Shown here piece by piece: positions 1-7,345 of a stretch of 22,914 bases of DNA. Within the stretch, counting starts at the first letter, position 1, and each line of letters starts with the position of its first letter. Below the pieces are notes generated by a model that searched no databases, was not told the origin of the DNA, and saw only the letters and a list, made by a program, of their open reading frames with translations. This DNA is from Bacteroidales bacterium UBA5762 (GTDB taxonomy: Bacteria; Bacteroidota; Bacteroidia; Bacteroidales; TTA-H9): contig DIEY01000054.1 in the NCBI GenBank assembly GCA_002418865.1, forward strand, positions 1 through 22,914, written 5' to 3'. A program made the translations under genes and the position numbers.

Positions 1-46
1 GTAATATAATCGGAATTCTTTTCATTCTCTCAGTGTTGTACCTAAT

Positions 47-131
47 GTTCCCAGCATATACGACGTTGCGACCGAAGGGAGCGATGTCCCGAAGGGCAAG
101 GGCGTAAGCCCGCAGCGTATATGCTGTGTTA
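47..131 (-). repeat. attC-like palindromic element downstream of the TdeIII-type R-M unit
   Basis: Perfect 11-bp arms CAGCATATACG (52-62) and CGTATATGCTG (116-126) enclose a GC-rich, internally structured centre (GAAGGGAGC, CCCGAAGGGC, GGGCGTAAGCCC). The outer edges are GTTCCC on the left and GTGTTA on the right. On the minus strand the element starts TAACACAGC and ends GCTGGGAAC, only about 40 nt after the stop codon of the restriction gene. The element at 2631-2715 has the same terminal motifs but different arms. A conserved end with variable arms, placed at a gene's 3' end, is the signature of integron attC sites. The R-box consensus (GTTRRRY) is only partly met, so the name is an inference. 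Confidence 0.5.
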
Positions 132-172
132 TCTGCTGTTGCGGGCATTTCACTCTTAATCCTATTAGTTTA

Positions 173-946
173 TTACTTGAATTTTGAAAAATACGCATCA
201 ATTTCTGGTCTTAATTCTACACCTACTCTTTCAAAACAATTTAATAATTCTTCATAGGCGCCATCATTCCCAAGAAAGTCCCACAATTCTTCTGCGACTT
301 TTAACTCATTATCCAAATCTAACATACCTTTCAATGTCCATCTTTCATAGGGTCTTGGTTCGTATGGATTGTAAGGAATCGCAATATATGACTTTACCTT
401 TGCATTTGGTTTTTTCGCTAAGAAAATTGCTATCCATTCTAATAATGTCCTTTTGAAATCTTTAAAATTGCTGATATTTGGTTTTGCTGTTTTCAAGTCA
501 AATAAATGGACTGTTCCATCCGCATCTTGAACAAATAGGTCCGCTTTTACAGTTTTTAATTTATTCATTGTGCCCTTGTTGCAAACTTTTCTTATCCTTT
601 CGATTTCTTCCACCTTATTTGGGTTTTTCCCCATCGTAAGTTCATTCATAATATGTTGAATTTCAGACTGGGCTTGTTCACTAATAATATCACCAACTAC
701 ATACTGTTTTTGTGCAAATTTAAAGTTCAAACTTGCCAAAGTTTCTGCAGCGGGTTCAAAAATAGATGTGCCAAAAGTAGTGTTTAATGAGTGGATAAAG
801 GAAAATAATGCCATTCTATCACGACCGAGTAAACGATAATGAAAAGGCATATAACTCGTTTCTGGTTTATAGTCTCTAAATTTTTTCCGTAGGCTATCTT
901 TGATGGTATTCTCGATTAATTTTATTTGTTCTTTTGTAAGCGACAT
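173..946 (-). CDS. TdeIII-like type II restriction endonuclease
   Basis: A 257-residue protein resembling the TdeIII family of type II restriction enzymes, whose characterised member cuts GGNCC. A plausible PD-(D/E)XK active site is visible: KADLF with Asp136, then HLFDLK with Asp150-Leu-Lys152. Conserved-looking blocks follow: FKRTLLEW at about 164-171 and IPYNPYEPRPYERW at about 190-203. The ATG directly abuts the TAA of the methyltransferase upstream (stop at 947-949), so the two genes form a translationally linked R-M pair with the modification gene first. The length is full for the family and no disruption is seen. Family assignment rests on recalled similarity; the recognition sequence for this protein is inferred, not shown. 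Confidence 0.78.
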   Translation of the reverse strand: MSLTKEQIKLIENTIKDSLRKKFRDYKPETSYMPFHYRLLGRDRMALFSFIHSLNTTFGTSIFEPAAETLASLNFKFAQKQYVVGDIISEQAQSEIQHIMNELTMGKNPNKVEEIERIRKVCNKGTMNKLKTVKADLFVQDADGTVHLFDLKTAKPNISNFKDFKRTLLEWIAIFLAKKPNAKVKSYIAIPYNPYEPRPYERWTLKGMLDLDNELKVAEELWDFLGNDGAYEELLNCFERVGVELRPEIDAYFSKFK

Positions 947-2554
947 TTATCTTTCCTTTAAATGAAATATTATCTCTGCATAGGCATTAGATCTATCTTT
1001 TTCTACTCTATTTAACACAGGACGCTTAAATCGATTAACAATTTTCATCTCAGCCAACTGAGCAATATCGGGATAAAGGTTAAATTTATCATTGGCTACT
1101 AAAAAGATGTCATAATCTTTTTGAAGATATTTTTTACAATTTCTTAAAGATTCCGCTATGCCTTTAACATAGGCATCCCTTGCTTCTTTGCCCTGACCTT
1201 TAGAAAGAGGTCCTATTTCTAATTCATCTTTTCTCGAAAATCCAAATATTTCATATGCATAAGCATGCTGTTCATGATAATCAATAAGTCCGACATAAGG
1301 TGGACTTGAAAAAATACCCTTAATCTTTTGTTTCAGCAAAATTTTAGCAAACTCTGAATCTCTTTTTTTGATTTCTTCATAAATATCTATCGTTCTGCTA
1401 TCCCCTGTCAAACAGATTTGCAATGTTTCGGTTCTTAATCTATCAAATTCTTTAAAACGATTTAATGTGTCTATAGTGTATCTTTGCCACCACCCCTTAA
1501 TGGAAAAAATCGGTTTGCATATTTTACCATGTTTCTTACAGTAATATGTAGTTGTAACAGGCTCTTTTAAGGTTGCTAAATCAGCATGGGTAGTTGCCCT
1601 GCAAGAACGAACGGTTCTGCTCAAAATTATTGCTAATATTTTTTTAATATCATTATTCTCTAATTTTTTCAACTCCTCAAATACAAAATCGATTTCTTCT
1701 CTCACTGGAAATAAGAACCACTTATCTAAGAAAGACCTATTTTTGTCTTGTTTAATTTTGATTTTATATTTTTCCACTAAATCATAATAAATGCTTAAAA
1801 ATTTTTGTTCTTTATCTTTTGCGTATTCTTGCTCGTTAATCTCACCTTTCGTTACTTTTCTTTTATATTCTGGTGATGGAAAATACTTATAGTTAAATTT
1901 TGCAAGTTCTGAAAGTAGATGATCTTCAAAAGCAATATTATTTTTTGTTTTCTGAAAATTTTCCAAGTTTAATGTGATATTGCGGATAGCTTCCCTAATC
2001 TCTGGGATATTATGCTTTTCAACCTTAGCGTTACTAATCATCGCATTAAACGGAGAAATATCTACACCAACGGCATGCATCCCTAATTCACTTGCTTGAA
2101 CTAATGTTGTTCCACTTCCACAGAATGGATCCAACACAATATCACCTTTATGAAAATATATTTGTTGCTTGAATTCATCGGTATGAGAATCAAGAAAATA
2201 TTCTACTAACTGAGGAATAAATTTACCTTTGTACGGATGTAACCTATGAACATGTTTTGTTCTTTCCCATTCTGTATATTCTACAAATGACAAATGCCAA
2301 TTAAGGTCTTCACCTAATTTCTTTTTCCACTGTTTCTCTTGTGTCTTTAAAGAGTCGTAATATTCTTTTAATTCTTCAATATTTATCAAGGGATTCCCAT
2401 TACTCCCATACTTTCTTATTCTTCCGTATTGGAGCAAATATGAAATGTTAGAAATTGTAACTTTACGATTTAAATATTGCGAAGCCCACTCGCTTGCTTC
2501 TTTTAAATTGATTAGGTTCTTTTCTTCTTTTTCAAAAAATGTTAGCTGGCTCAT
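947..2554 (-). CDS. DNA methyltransferase (N4-cytosine/N6-adenine type) of the TdeIII-like R-M system
   Basis: A 535-residue amino-methyltransferase. The AdoMet-binding motif I is LDPFCGSGTT at 141-150, followed by GVDISPFN at 163-170; the catalytic motif IV is SSPPY at 416-420. SPPY is more usual in N4-cytosine enzymes than the DPPY/NPPY of many adenine enzymes. Motif I precedes motif IV with about 270 residues between, which probably include the target-recognition region and a Cys/His-containing stretch (YYCKKHGKICK, about 337-347). Residues about 15-70 resemble a small MerR/excisionase-type DNA-binding helix-turn-helix (NLKEASEWAS, then YLLQYGRIRKYG), which could aid DNA binding or autoregulation. 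The start ATG at 2554 is followed directly downstream by the restriction gene. Exact target and base modified are unknown. Confidence 0.82.
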   Translation of the reverse strand: MSQLTFFEKEEKNLINLKEASEWASQYLNRKVTISNISYLLQYGRIRKYGSNGNPLINIEELKEYYDSLKTQEKQWKKKLGEDLNWHLSFVEYTEWERTKHVHRLHPYKGKFIPQLVEYFLDSHTDEFKQQIYFHKGDIVLDPFCGSGTTLVQASELGMHAVGVDISPFNAMISNAKVEKHNIPEIREAIRNITLNLENFQKTKNNIAFEDHLLSELAKFNYKYFPSPEYKRKVTKGEINEQEYAKDKEQKFLSIYYDLVEKYKIKIKQDKNRSFLDKWFLFPVREEIDFVFEELKKLENNDIKKILAIILSRTVRSCRATTHADLATLKEPVTTTYYCKKHGKICKPIFSIKGWWQRYTIDTLNRFKEFDRLRTETLQICLTGDSRTIDIYEEIKKRDSEFAKILLKQKIKGIFSSPPYVGLIDYHEQHAYAYEIFGFSRKDELEIGPLSKGQGKEARDAYVKGIAESLRNCKKYLQKDYDIFLVANDKFNLYPDIAQLAEMKIVNRFKRPVLNRVEKDRSNAYAEIIFHLKER

Positions 2555-2630
2555 ATCTGATTATCTTCGATTATTTTTATATGACATACCTTGATATTTG
2601 CTTTTTCCCTTGTCCGCAATTTCACATATC

Positions 2631-2715
2631 GTTCCCAGCGTATCTGAATTTCCGAGCGCAGCTAGGGATTTGGGCGGAGTGCCGAAGACACGAAGCCAGA
2701 TACGCTCTGTTAAGC
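2631..2715 (-). repeat. attC-like palindromic element downstream of the MjaI-type R-M unit
   Basis: Perfect 10-bp arms AGCGTATCTG (2637-2646) and CAGATACGCT (2697-2706) flank a GC-rich centre. The left edge GTTCCC matches the element at 47-131; the right edge is CTGTTAAGC, whose GTTAAGC fits the integron core GTTRRRY. The right end is about 19 nt from the stop codon of the MjaI-like restriction gene. The element separates the two R-M systems, as expected for a recombination site closing a cassette. Confidence 0.5.
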
Positions 2716-2733
2716 GATGCGGCGGTGTATTTT

Positions 2734-3363
2734 TTATTTTCGTAGTTTCTCAATCTCATTTTTAATCTCATCGATCACCTCAGTATTCTTTATCATCTTC
2801 TTTTCCCCGACTTTAATAGAGAAAACGATAAAAACCTTACCACCAAATTGTTTCTGGAACTTCAGATGAGTGGTTTCCTGCATCTCTTTCCATTTGTAGT
2901 CCTCAAAGGTGTGCTCAAAGGTAATGGGTTTTATTTGCAATCCAATAAATTTATCGTTTACCTCTATAAAAAAATCTACATTGTAAAGCCTATCCCATTC
3001 ATCTGGTGCTGGTTTTATGGATAACCCAAGAATATTTTGCAGTTGACCATAAATCGTTTGAATCTCAGTTTGATATCCATCGAAAGTTCTGTTAATCACC
3101 ACCTCTTTCATATAGTTTATACAATCCTGTTCCGTTACTTCTGCAACTTCATATTGGATAACTTCAGTAATCTTCACATAGAGTCTTTTGCCAAGTTCTT
3201 CCAGATATTCTTTAGGATAGATTTTTTCGTAGTAATATCTCTCCCAGTCTTCCAGTTTCTTCGGAGCACATTTTCTAATCAATTCTGAGACTGGCCCAAC
3301 AGAGTTTTTCTTGTTTAGTCCCCATCGATTCATTGCCTGATTTAATATCCATTCTTTCGCCAT
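2734..3363 (-). CDS. MjaI-like type II restriction endonuclease
   Basis: A 209-residue protein closely resembling the MjaI family of restriction endonucleases, whose characterised member recognises CTAG. Family-like blocks are the N-terminal KEWILNQAMNRWGLN, LYVKITEVI near 80, DCINYM near 100, and APDEWDRLYNVDFFIEVNDK near 140-160 followed by FIGLQIKP. The pair VDFFIEV...LQIK offers an Asp and a Gln/Lys arrangement like a PD-(D/E)XK variant. Its ATG shares one base with the TAA of the upstream methyltransferase (TAATG), which suggests translational coupling. The protein is full length and intact. Specificity is inferred from the family. Confidence 0.85.
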   Translation of the reverse strand: MAKEWILNQAMNRWGLNKKNSVGPVSELIRKCAPKKLEDWERYYYEKIYPKEYLEELGKRLYVKITEVIQYEVAEVTEQDCINYMKEVVINRTFDGYQTEIQTIYGQLQNILGLSIKPAPDEWDRLYNVDFFIEVNDKFIGLQIKPITFEHTFEDYKWKEMQETTHLKFQKQFGGKVFIVFSIKVGEKKMIKNTEVIDEIKNEIEKLRK

Positions 3364-4652
3364 TATGTTACCTTCCTTTCCGATAAAAATTTGGTTTTAT
3401 ATTTGTAATCAAGCGCAGTATCCACATCTACCAAACCCTTTTTAATCAAATGGACATTCAAAAAGGTTTTGTTCCATAAATAGAGGTAGCAAAGCAAATT
3501 ATTTTTATCATCGTATTTTATATCGTCAAACTTTATGAATACCTTTTGCCCGCTGGTTTTTTCTCTTAAAAATTTAACTGCCTCCCCATTCTTTTCTGGC
3601 CTCTCCTTCACACCCAATAATCTGATTTTTAATCCATTATTCAAAATCAACATCTCTGGAGAGATTATCTCCTTTACTGTATAATGTGTCTCGCTCTCGG
3701 AATATGAATTATCTATTTTTGATCCAAATCTTAATTTTCTTGGGTCAACTTTCTTGTCAAATCTTATTGGGTCTTTAAAAATATAGGGTAATTTTTTAAT
3801 TTCTTCTTTAAAATCTATTTTTGGTTCGTCCTGTTTAATTATCTCAAAAGTCGCCTGTTGAAAAATAGTGGTTTGATTTATTCCCAGTTTTTCCCTTATG
3901 ATTGGCAGGAAATCCTCATTTACTTCGTATCCAATAGAGTTCCTATTCAATTTTTTAGCTGCCAAAGAGGTAGTTCCGCTCCCAAGAAATGGGTCAAGAA
4001 CGGTATCACTAGCAAAACTGAACATTTTGATAAGGCGTCTCGGTAATTCTTCAGGGAACATTGCCAGATGTTTATCTTGTTTTTCACCAGGGAAGTTCCA
4101 ATGTCCAGTAAAATACTGATTCCACTCTTCATGCGTTAATTTTGATTGCTCTTTAATTTCATTGCTTACCTTTGGCGGATTCCCATATTTTTTGAAAATC
4201 AAAATAAATTCATAATCTAATTTAAGAATCCCACTTCTGGGATAGGGGAAGGATCCCATTACTGTTGCTCCACCCGTGGTATGGCAAGTAGTGACTTTTT
4301 GCCAGATAATAGCCCCCATATAATCGAAACCTGCACTTTCGCAGAACTTGATGATTTCTGTCCTTATCGGAATCACTTTATATCTTCCATAATAAACAGA
4401 ACGAGCAAACTGGTCGCCGATATTAATACATAATCGGCAACCTTTATGTAAAATTCTATGGCATTCATTCCACACCAAATTAAGGTTGTTTATATATTCT
4501 TGATAGGTATCATTGAACCCTATCTGCTTCCCGTTTCCATAATCCTTCAGTTGCCAATAAGGTGGGGATGTAATGATAAGATGGACTGATTCATCCTGAA
4601 TCTCTTTCATCCATCTTGAATCACCAATGATTATCTTGTGTGTGGTTTCCAT
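3363..4652 (-). CDS. MjaI-type DNA methyltransferase (probable N4-cytosine) with C-terminal SNase-like domain
   Basis: A 429-residue beta-class amino-methyltransferase: catalytic TSPPYW at about 28-33 comes before the AdoMet-binding VLDPFLGSGTT at about 218-228. TSPPYW is typical of N4-cytosine enzymes such as those modifying CTAG, fitting the adjacent MjaI-like nuclease. After the methylase core (about residue 258) and a linker, residues about 325-425 resemble a thermonuclease (SNase) fold: LKIRLLGVKERPEKNGEAVKF, then YDDKNNLLCYLYL and NVHLIKKGLVDV. The SNase Arg of RLL is kept, but the second catalytic Arg (of the YGR motif) appears missing, so the domain may only bind DNA. I prefer ATG at 4652 over GTG at 4655 because GAGG lies 7 nt upstream of the ATG. 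The last base overlaps the restriction gene. Confidence 0.85.
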   Translation of the reverse strand: METTHKIIIGDSRWMKEIQDESVHLIITSPPYWQLKDYGNGKQIGFNDTYQEYINNLNLVWNECHRILHKGCRLCINIGDQFARSVYYGRYKVIPIRTEIIKFCESAGFDYMGAIIWQKVTTCHTTGGATVMGSFPYPRSGILKLDYEFILIFKKYGNPPKVSNEIKEQSKLTHEEWNQYFTGHWNFPGEKQDKHLAMFPEELPRRLIKMFSFASDTVLDPFLGSGTTSLAAKKLNRNSIGYEVNEDFLPIIREKLGINQTTIFQQATFEIIKQDEPKIDFKEEIKKLPYIFKDPIRFDKKVDPRKLRFGSKIDNSYSESETHYTVKEIISPEMLILNNGLKIRLLGVKERPEKNGEAVKFLREKTSGQKVFIKFDDIKYDDKNNLLCYLYLWNKTFLNVHLIKKGLVDVDTALDYKYKTKFLSERKVT

Positions 4653-4697
4653 CACATTTCCTCTAATGGATTTGACTTACTTAAATCCGCCGTTTCA

Positions 4698-4837
4698 CCT
4701 AACTTATTTATACACGCTACTCTATAGCGCCTATTTCCCATATTTGTATGGATAGACGCTTAAATGTTGCGTTTTATCTTTCGATTCAAAAGTACAAAGA
4801 CTTTTCATTTGATGAACCAAATTTATGAAGTTTTTTA
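4698..4837 (-). repeat. Direct repeat copy B (partner of 7346-7485)
   Basis: A 140-bp segment repeated in the same orientation 2.6 kb away. Positions 4763-4837 match 7411-7485 at 74 of 75 bases by eye; 4698-4762 match 7346-7410 at roughly 80 percent. On the minus strand the segment ends in AAGTTAGG, after which the two copies diverge completely; GTTAGGT fits the integron core GTTRRRY. The segment lies directly upstream of the MjaI-type methyltransferase and contains a promoter. Confidence 0.85.
4787..4821 (-). promoter_or_regulatory. Bacteroidota-type promoter for the MjaI R-M unit
   Basis: On the minus strand TTTG (4821-4818) is followed after 23 nt by TACTTTTG (4794-4787), a match to the -7 box TAnnTTTG. 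The spacing is at the long end for this phylum. It reads toward the methyltransferase start 135 nt downstream. The same promoter is present in the other repeat copy. Confidence 0.5.
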
Positions 4838-4851
4838 CAATTCATCAAATG
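4806..4851. repeat. Perfect 11-bp inverted repeat at the outer edge of repeat copy B
   Basis: CATTTGATGAA (4806-4816) and TTCATCAAATG (4841-4851) are exact reverse complements separated by 24 nt that contain the TTTG of the promoter. The right arm lies outside the direct repeat and is missing beside copy A. It may be an operator-like site or chance in AT-rich DNA. Confidence 0.35.
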
Positions 4852-4868
4852 GGCTGCGAACCTTCTGT

Positions 4869-5313
4869 AAGCATTGTAACAATATCTGTGATTCTTAAAC
4901 TCCTGAGCCCGGGCGAATATTGGATGTAACCCACCTCTGTTCCTGCTTCAACCAAATGCCTGAAGCAACCAGCGAAAGGTGGCAGGGTTGATTTTCGGGT
5001 TTCCATCGTGGTCTTTCTAAAGCTCGCGCTATGCTCCCTTCAGCATTCCGGCCGGCTGGCCGGAAATGGGCTCAACTCTTCAGCCCAGCTGGCTCCGCAC
5101 CCGTCGTCTTGTGAACCAAAAATCCCAGGCAGGTAGGATTTAATCAAAAATGGCTAACTTTCGGCATCAAACTGCCATAAAAATGCAGCCCAAGCGTTTT
5201 GCCCTGGTTGTTGCCGATTGCGGGCTATTTTCCTGTCCAACTATACCAATGTTTGAGCGGGGCAGAATACTTGAATTAGCTCTGAAACCCTTATTACTGC
5301 TATACAATGTTAT
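4869..5313. other. Structured non-coding block with complementary ends
   Basis: About 450 bp with no convincing gene (the short open frames across it are unsupported) and a composition richer in G and C than its surroundings. Its ends are complementary: TAAGCATTGTA near 4868-4878 and TACAATGTTA near 5303-5312 pair with one bulge. Internal hairpins are TGCTTCA/TGAAGCA (4944-4967), CATTCCGGCC paired with GGCCGGAAATG (4 5-bp core around 5044-5068) and GGGCT/AGCCC (5068-5086). It lies just past the 3' end of the membrane-protein gene at 5324, the position where the other units carry palindromic elements, so it may be a long or composite attC-like element. Confidence 0.35.
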
Positions 5314-5323
5314 GGGCATGGTT

Positions 5324-5904
5324 TTAATTCTTTCTTGTATTATTAGCAATTGAAGATAGTGCTCTAAATTGCTCAGCCAAAAATCTTGTGGCAACAATAA
5401 TTAAAAAGCCGTAAACTGGCATCAGAATTATAAACAGAACCCCAGTTTTCATAAAACCAAGTCCAAGTTGTCTTGATAAATAATAGCCTTCGTCTCCTAA
5501 AATAAGTGTTGTCAATAAAGCAACTGAAAATCCAACAATACCTATCCAAGTCCCAAGCCATTCACCTATTGTCTGTATAAGATGCGAGAAAACAGGAGTA
5601 GCCACAAATTCGTCTCCAAAGTTGGATGTGGAAATTACTTTTGATTTTCTGTCCCACCAAAGTTGAAAACTTAACCAACCTGCAAAAGCTATTATTATCC
5701 ATACAAGTAAGAATACAATTACAAATTTTTGGCGGGAGCATCAAAGATGCGATTATCTACAGCTTGATAAAAAATATAAATCGGCACTATTAAATTGATT
5801 ATTGCTAATAACGCGTATAGCCAGCCAAATGGCTTGCGATAAAGGTCTCCGTTGTCAATAAATGACAAATAAGGTTTAATGAATGTAAAAAATTTGTTGT
5901 CCAT
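5324..5904 (-). pseudogene. Small membrane protein gene, frameshifted
   Basis: Two adjacent reading frames join into one protein of about 193 residues. The first part begins MDNKFFTFIKPYLSF at 5904 and runs to DAPAK, where it hits a stop (LNK-type end at 5719). Removing one base from the T5 run at 5726-5730 (A5 on the coding strand) restores an uninterrupted frame reading FVIVFLLVWIIIAFAGW, then QLWWDRKSK, and on through ATPVFSHLIQTIGEWLG to the stop at 5324. At least four hydrophobic segments are visible (about 25-45, 62-80, 115-135 and 150-172), so it is an integral membrane protein. I do not recognise a characterised function. The single-base slip in a homopolymer may be a real inactivation, programmed slippage or a sequencing error. 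Confidence 0.7.
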
Positions 5905-6059
5905 ATTAATTTGCTTTTATTTTCCTACTCGTTTGGCTTTTCGGAACCGCCCCGTTTTTTAGAGTGGGTTCTGGACTCCATTTTTCAGTTACAATAAAAC
6001 TGTTCTTTATTACACTGGGTGGTTAGCCCTTTACTTAACCACTGTTTTTTTACTTGCTC

Positions 6060-6187
6060 ATAACGGTTGGGGCTATGAGCAGTGGGGGGCTTCGGAGCTG
6101 CGTTCGTATCCCACGAAGCAGAAACTACCTGCGAGACGAGGTGCTAAATACGCTACAAGCCCCGCCATTGCTTATGAGCCGTTATTA
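6060..6187 (-). repeat. attC-like palindromic element at the 3' end of the PD-(D/E)XK gene
   Basis: Outer arms ATAACGG (6060-6066) and CCGTTAT (6179-6185) pair perfectly, inner arms GGGGCTT (6086-6092) and AAGCCCC (6157-6163) pair perfectly, and the sequences between pair imperfectly with unpaired bases (for example TTGGGG near 6067). The stop codon of the nuclease gene (6172-6174) lies inside the element, as often happens in integron cassettes. On the minus strand it runs from AATAAC to GTTATGA, the AAC/GTT symmetry expected of attC. Size, 128 bp, is within the attC range. Confidence 0.5.
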
Positions 6188-7320
6188 GCTTGCGTAATTA
6201 TTGTTTCAATGTCTTTTAATTTAGATTCAATTCGCTGAACATCAAACAAAATAACATCTATAATCTCTTTAATTTTTAATTTAGTCCCTAATTTAACCGA
6301 CTTATAGAAGAACGTTTCTCCATATTTATTAAATTCTTTTTCTGGTTTGGGATATACTTTCGCATTAGGGAATGTCTTAGAGAAATCAAACCATAAATCA
6401 TCATGAAGTCTTTCCTTAATATTTTTTGCAATTCTTCCTGTTTTATCCTCAACAACCATTCGATAATGTTCTCCTTGTATTTGAATGCCTAATGCTATGT
6501 TTTGTGAAATTAAATACTTCACATCTATTAATCCTAGACTTCGAGTCATACCATATCCAATAAATATAATCGGAATTTTATTGTTCCAGCACATAGGTAA
6601 ACCAAAGTCAATCAAATTCTTTCCAAGCGTTTGCAGTTTCTTATAAATCTCAAATGCTAGTAACTCATATTTCTTTTTCAAATAGAAATCGTGTAATCGT
6701 ATATCAATAAGCTCTCTATATAATTGATTAGACTCAATTGAGTGAAAATCAAACAAATCTTCATCATTAATCTTACAATGTTCATTAATTTCTATCAAAC
6801 CACTTATAAACTCGCAATAATCATTAATTATTTCTCGGTGATATTCATTGCTTATTTTCATAGACAATGTTTGCAACATCTTCTTCAAATCAGAATAGCT
6901 TAAATAATGCCATGTTACTCCTTTTTTAATATCTAGATCTAGTTTACTTTGCGATTGGAAAAACATAGGTTCTGATAAAGAAAGTAAAATGTAGTTTCTC
7001 TTATTTGTATGCTTTTCTGAATATTTTGCTAATTGTTCTTTATATGGAACGCTTTTAACTTTATTCTCAATTAAAATCTCTTGATCATTACTGTAATTAA
7101 AGGATAAATCTATATTCTCCCGTTCTCTAAATATTTTATTAATACATGTTTCGTTTGGCTGCTCATTTAAAAACTTAGAAAAGAGAGCACCAAATTCAGA
7201 AGGGTAATTTTGACCAATCCAATATAAAAAGTTGCTATGAAATAATTCTTTCGAACCTAATGATAAATGGAAAAGTGGAGATTTTTTGAGTTTGACTATT
7301 GTCTCATTCATTTCATTCAT
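6172..7320 (-). CDS. PD-(D/E)XK nuclease superfamily protein
   Basis: A 382-residue intracellular protein with no signal peptide or membrane segment. The N-terminus carries SPLFHLSLGSKELFHSNFLYWI (14-35), a pattern I associate with the PD-(D/E)XK nuclease superfamily group PDDEXK_4. The candidate active site is Asp71 in RERENIDLSF and Glu85-Asn-Lys87 in EILIENKVKS, followed by YKEQLAKY, a QxxxY-type motif. The C-terminal 200 residues are unrecognised. It has no adjacent methyltransferase, so it is unlikely to be a classical restriction enzyme; a solitary defence nuclease is possible but not shown. The start follows directly on repeat copy A, whose promoter would drive it, and the 3' end is buried in an attC-like element, making it a single-gene cassette candidate. 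Confidence 0.7.
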   Translation of the reverse strand: MNEMNETIVKLKKSPLFHLSLGSKELFHSNFLYWIGQNYPSEFGALFSKFLNEQPNETCINKIFRERENIDLSFNYSNDQEILIENKVKSVPYKEQLAKYSEKHTNKRNYILLSLSEPMFFQSQSKLDLDIKKGVTWHYLSYSDLKKMLQTLSMKISNEYHREIINDYCEFISGLIEINEHCKINDEDLFDFHSIESNQLYRELIDIRLHDFYLKKKYELLAFEIYKKLQTLGKNLIDFGLPMCWNNKIPIIFIGYGMTRSLGLIDVKYLISQNIALGIQIQGEHYRMVVEDKTGRIAKNIKERLHDDLWFDFSKTFPNAKVYPKPEKEFNKYGETFFYKSVKLGTKLKIKEIIDVILFDVQRIESKLKDIETIITQANNGS

Positions 7321-7345
7321 TTAGCAGTATCTTTTTTTTATGCAA

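Noticed and set aside
184..456. Plus-strand open frame of about 90 residues
   Set aside because: Lies wholly inside the TdeIII-like restriction gene on the other strand and has no recognisable content.
5150..5397. Short open frames on both strands in the structured block
   Set aside because: Both strands open over the same stretch with no family resemblance or good start signal; better explained as non-coding structured DNA.
6019..6042. Perfect hairpin GTGGTTA/TAACCAC followed by a T run on the plus strand, like a terminator
   Set aside because: No plus-strand gene ends here; the stem is short and AT-rich. It may be part of the cassette-end structure, so it is not called a terminator.
6172..7320. 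PD-(D/E)XK protein as the nuclease of a third R-M system
   Set aside because: No methyltransferase is adjacent, and the N-terminal pattern fits the general PDDEXK_4 group rather than a known restriction family.
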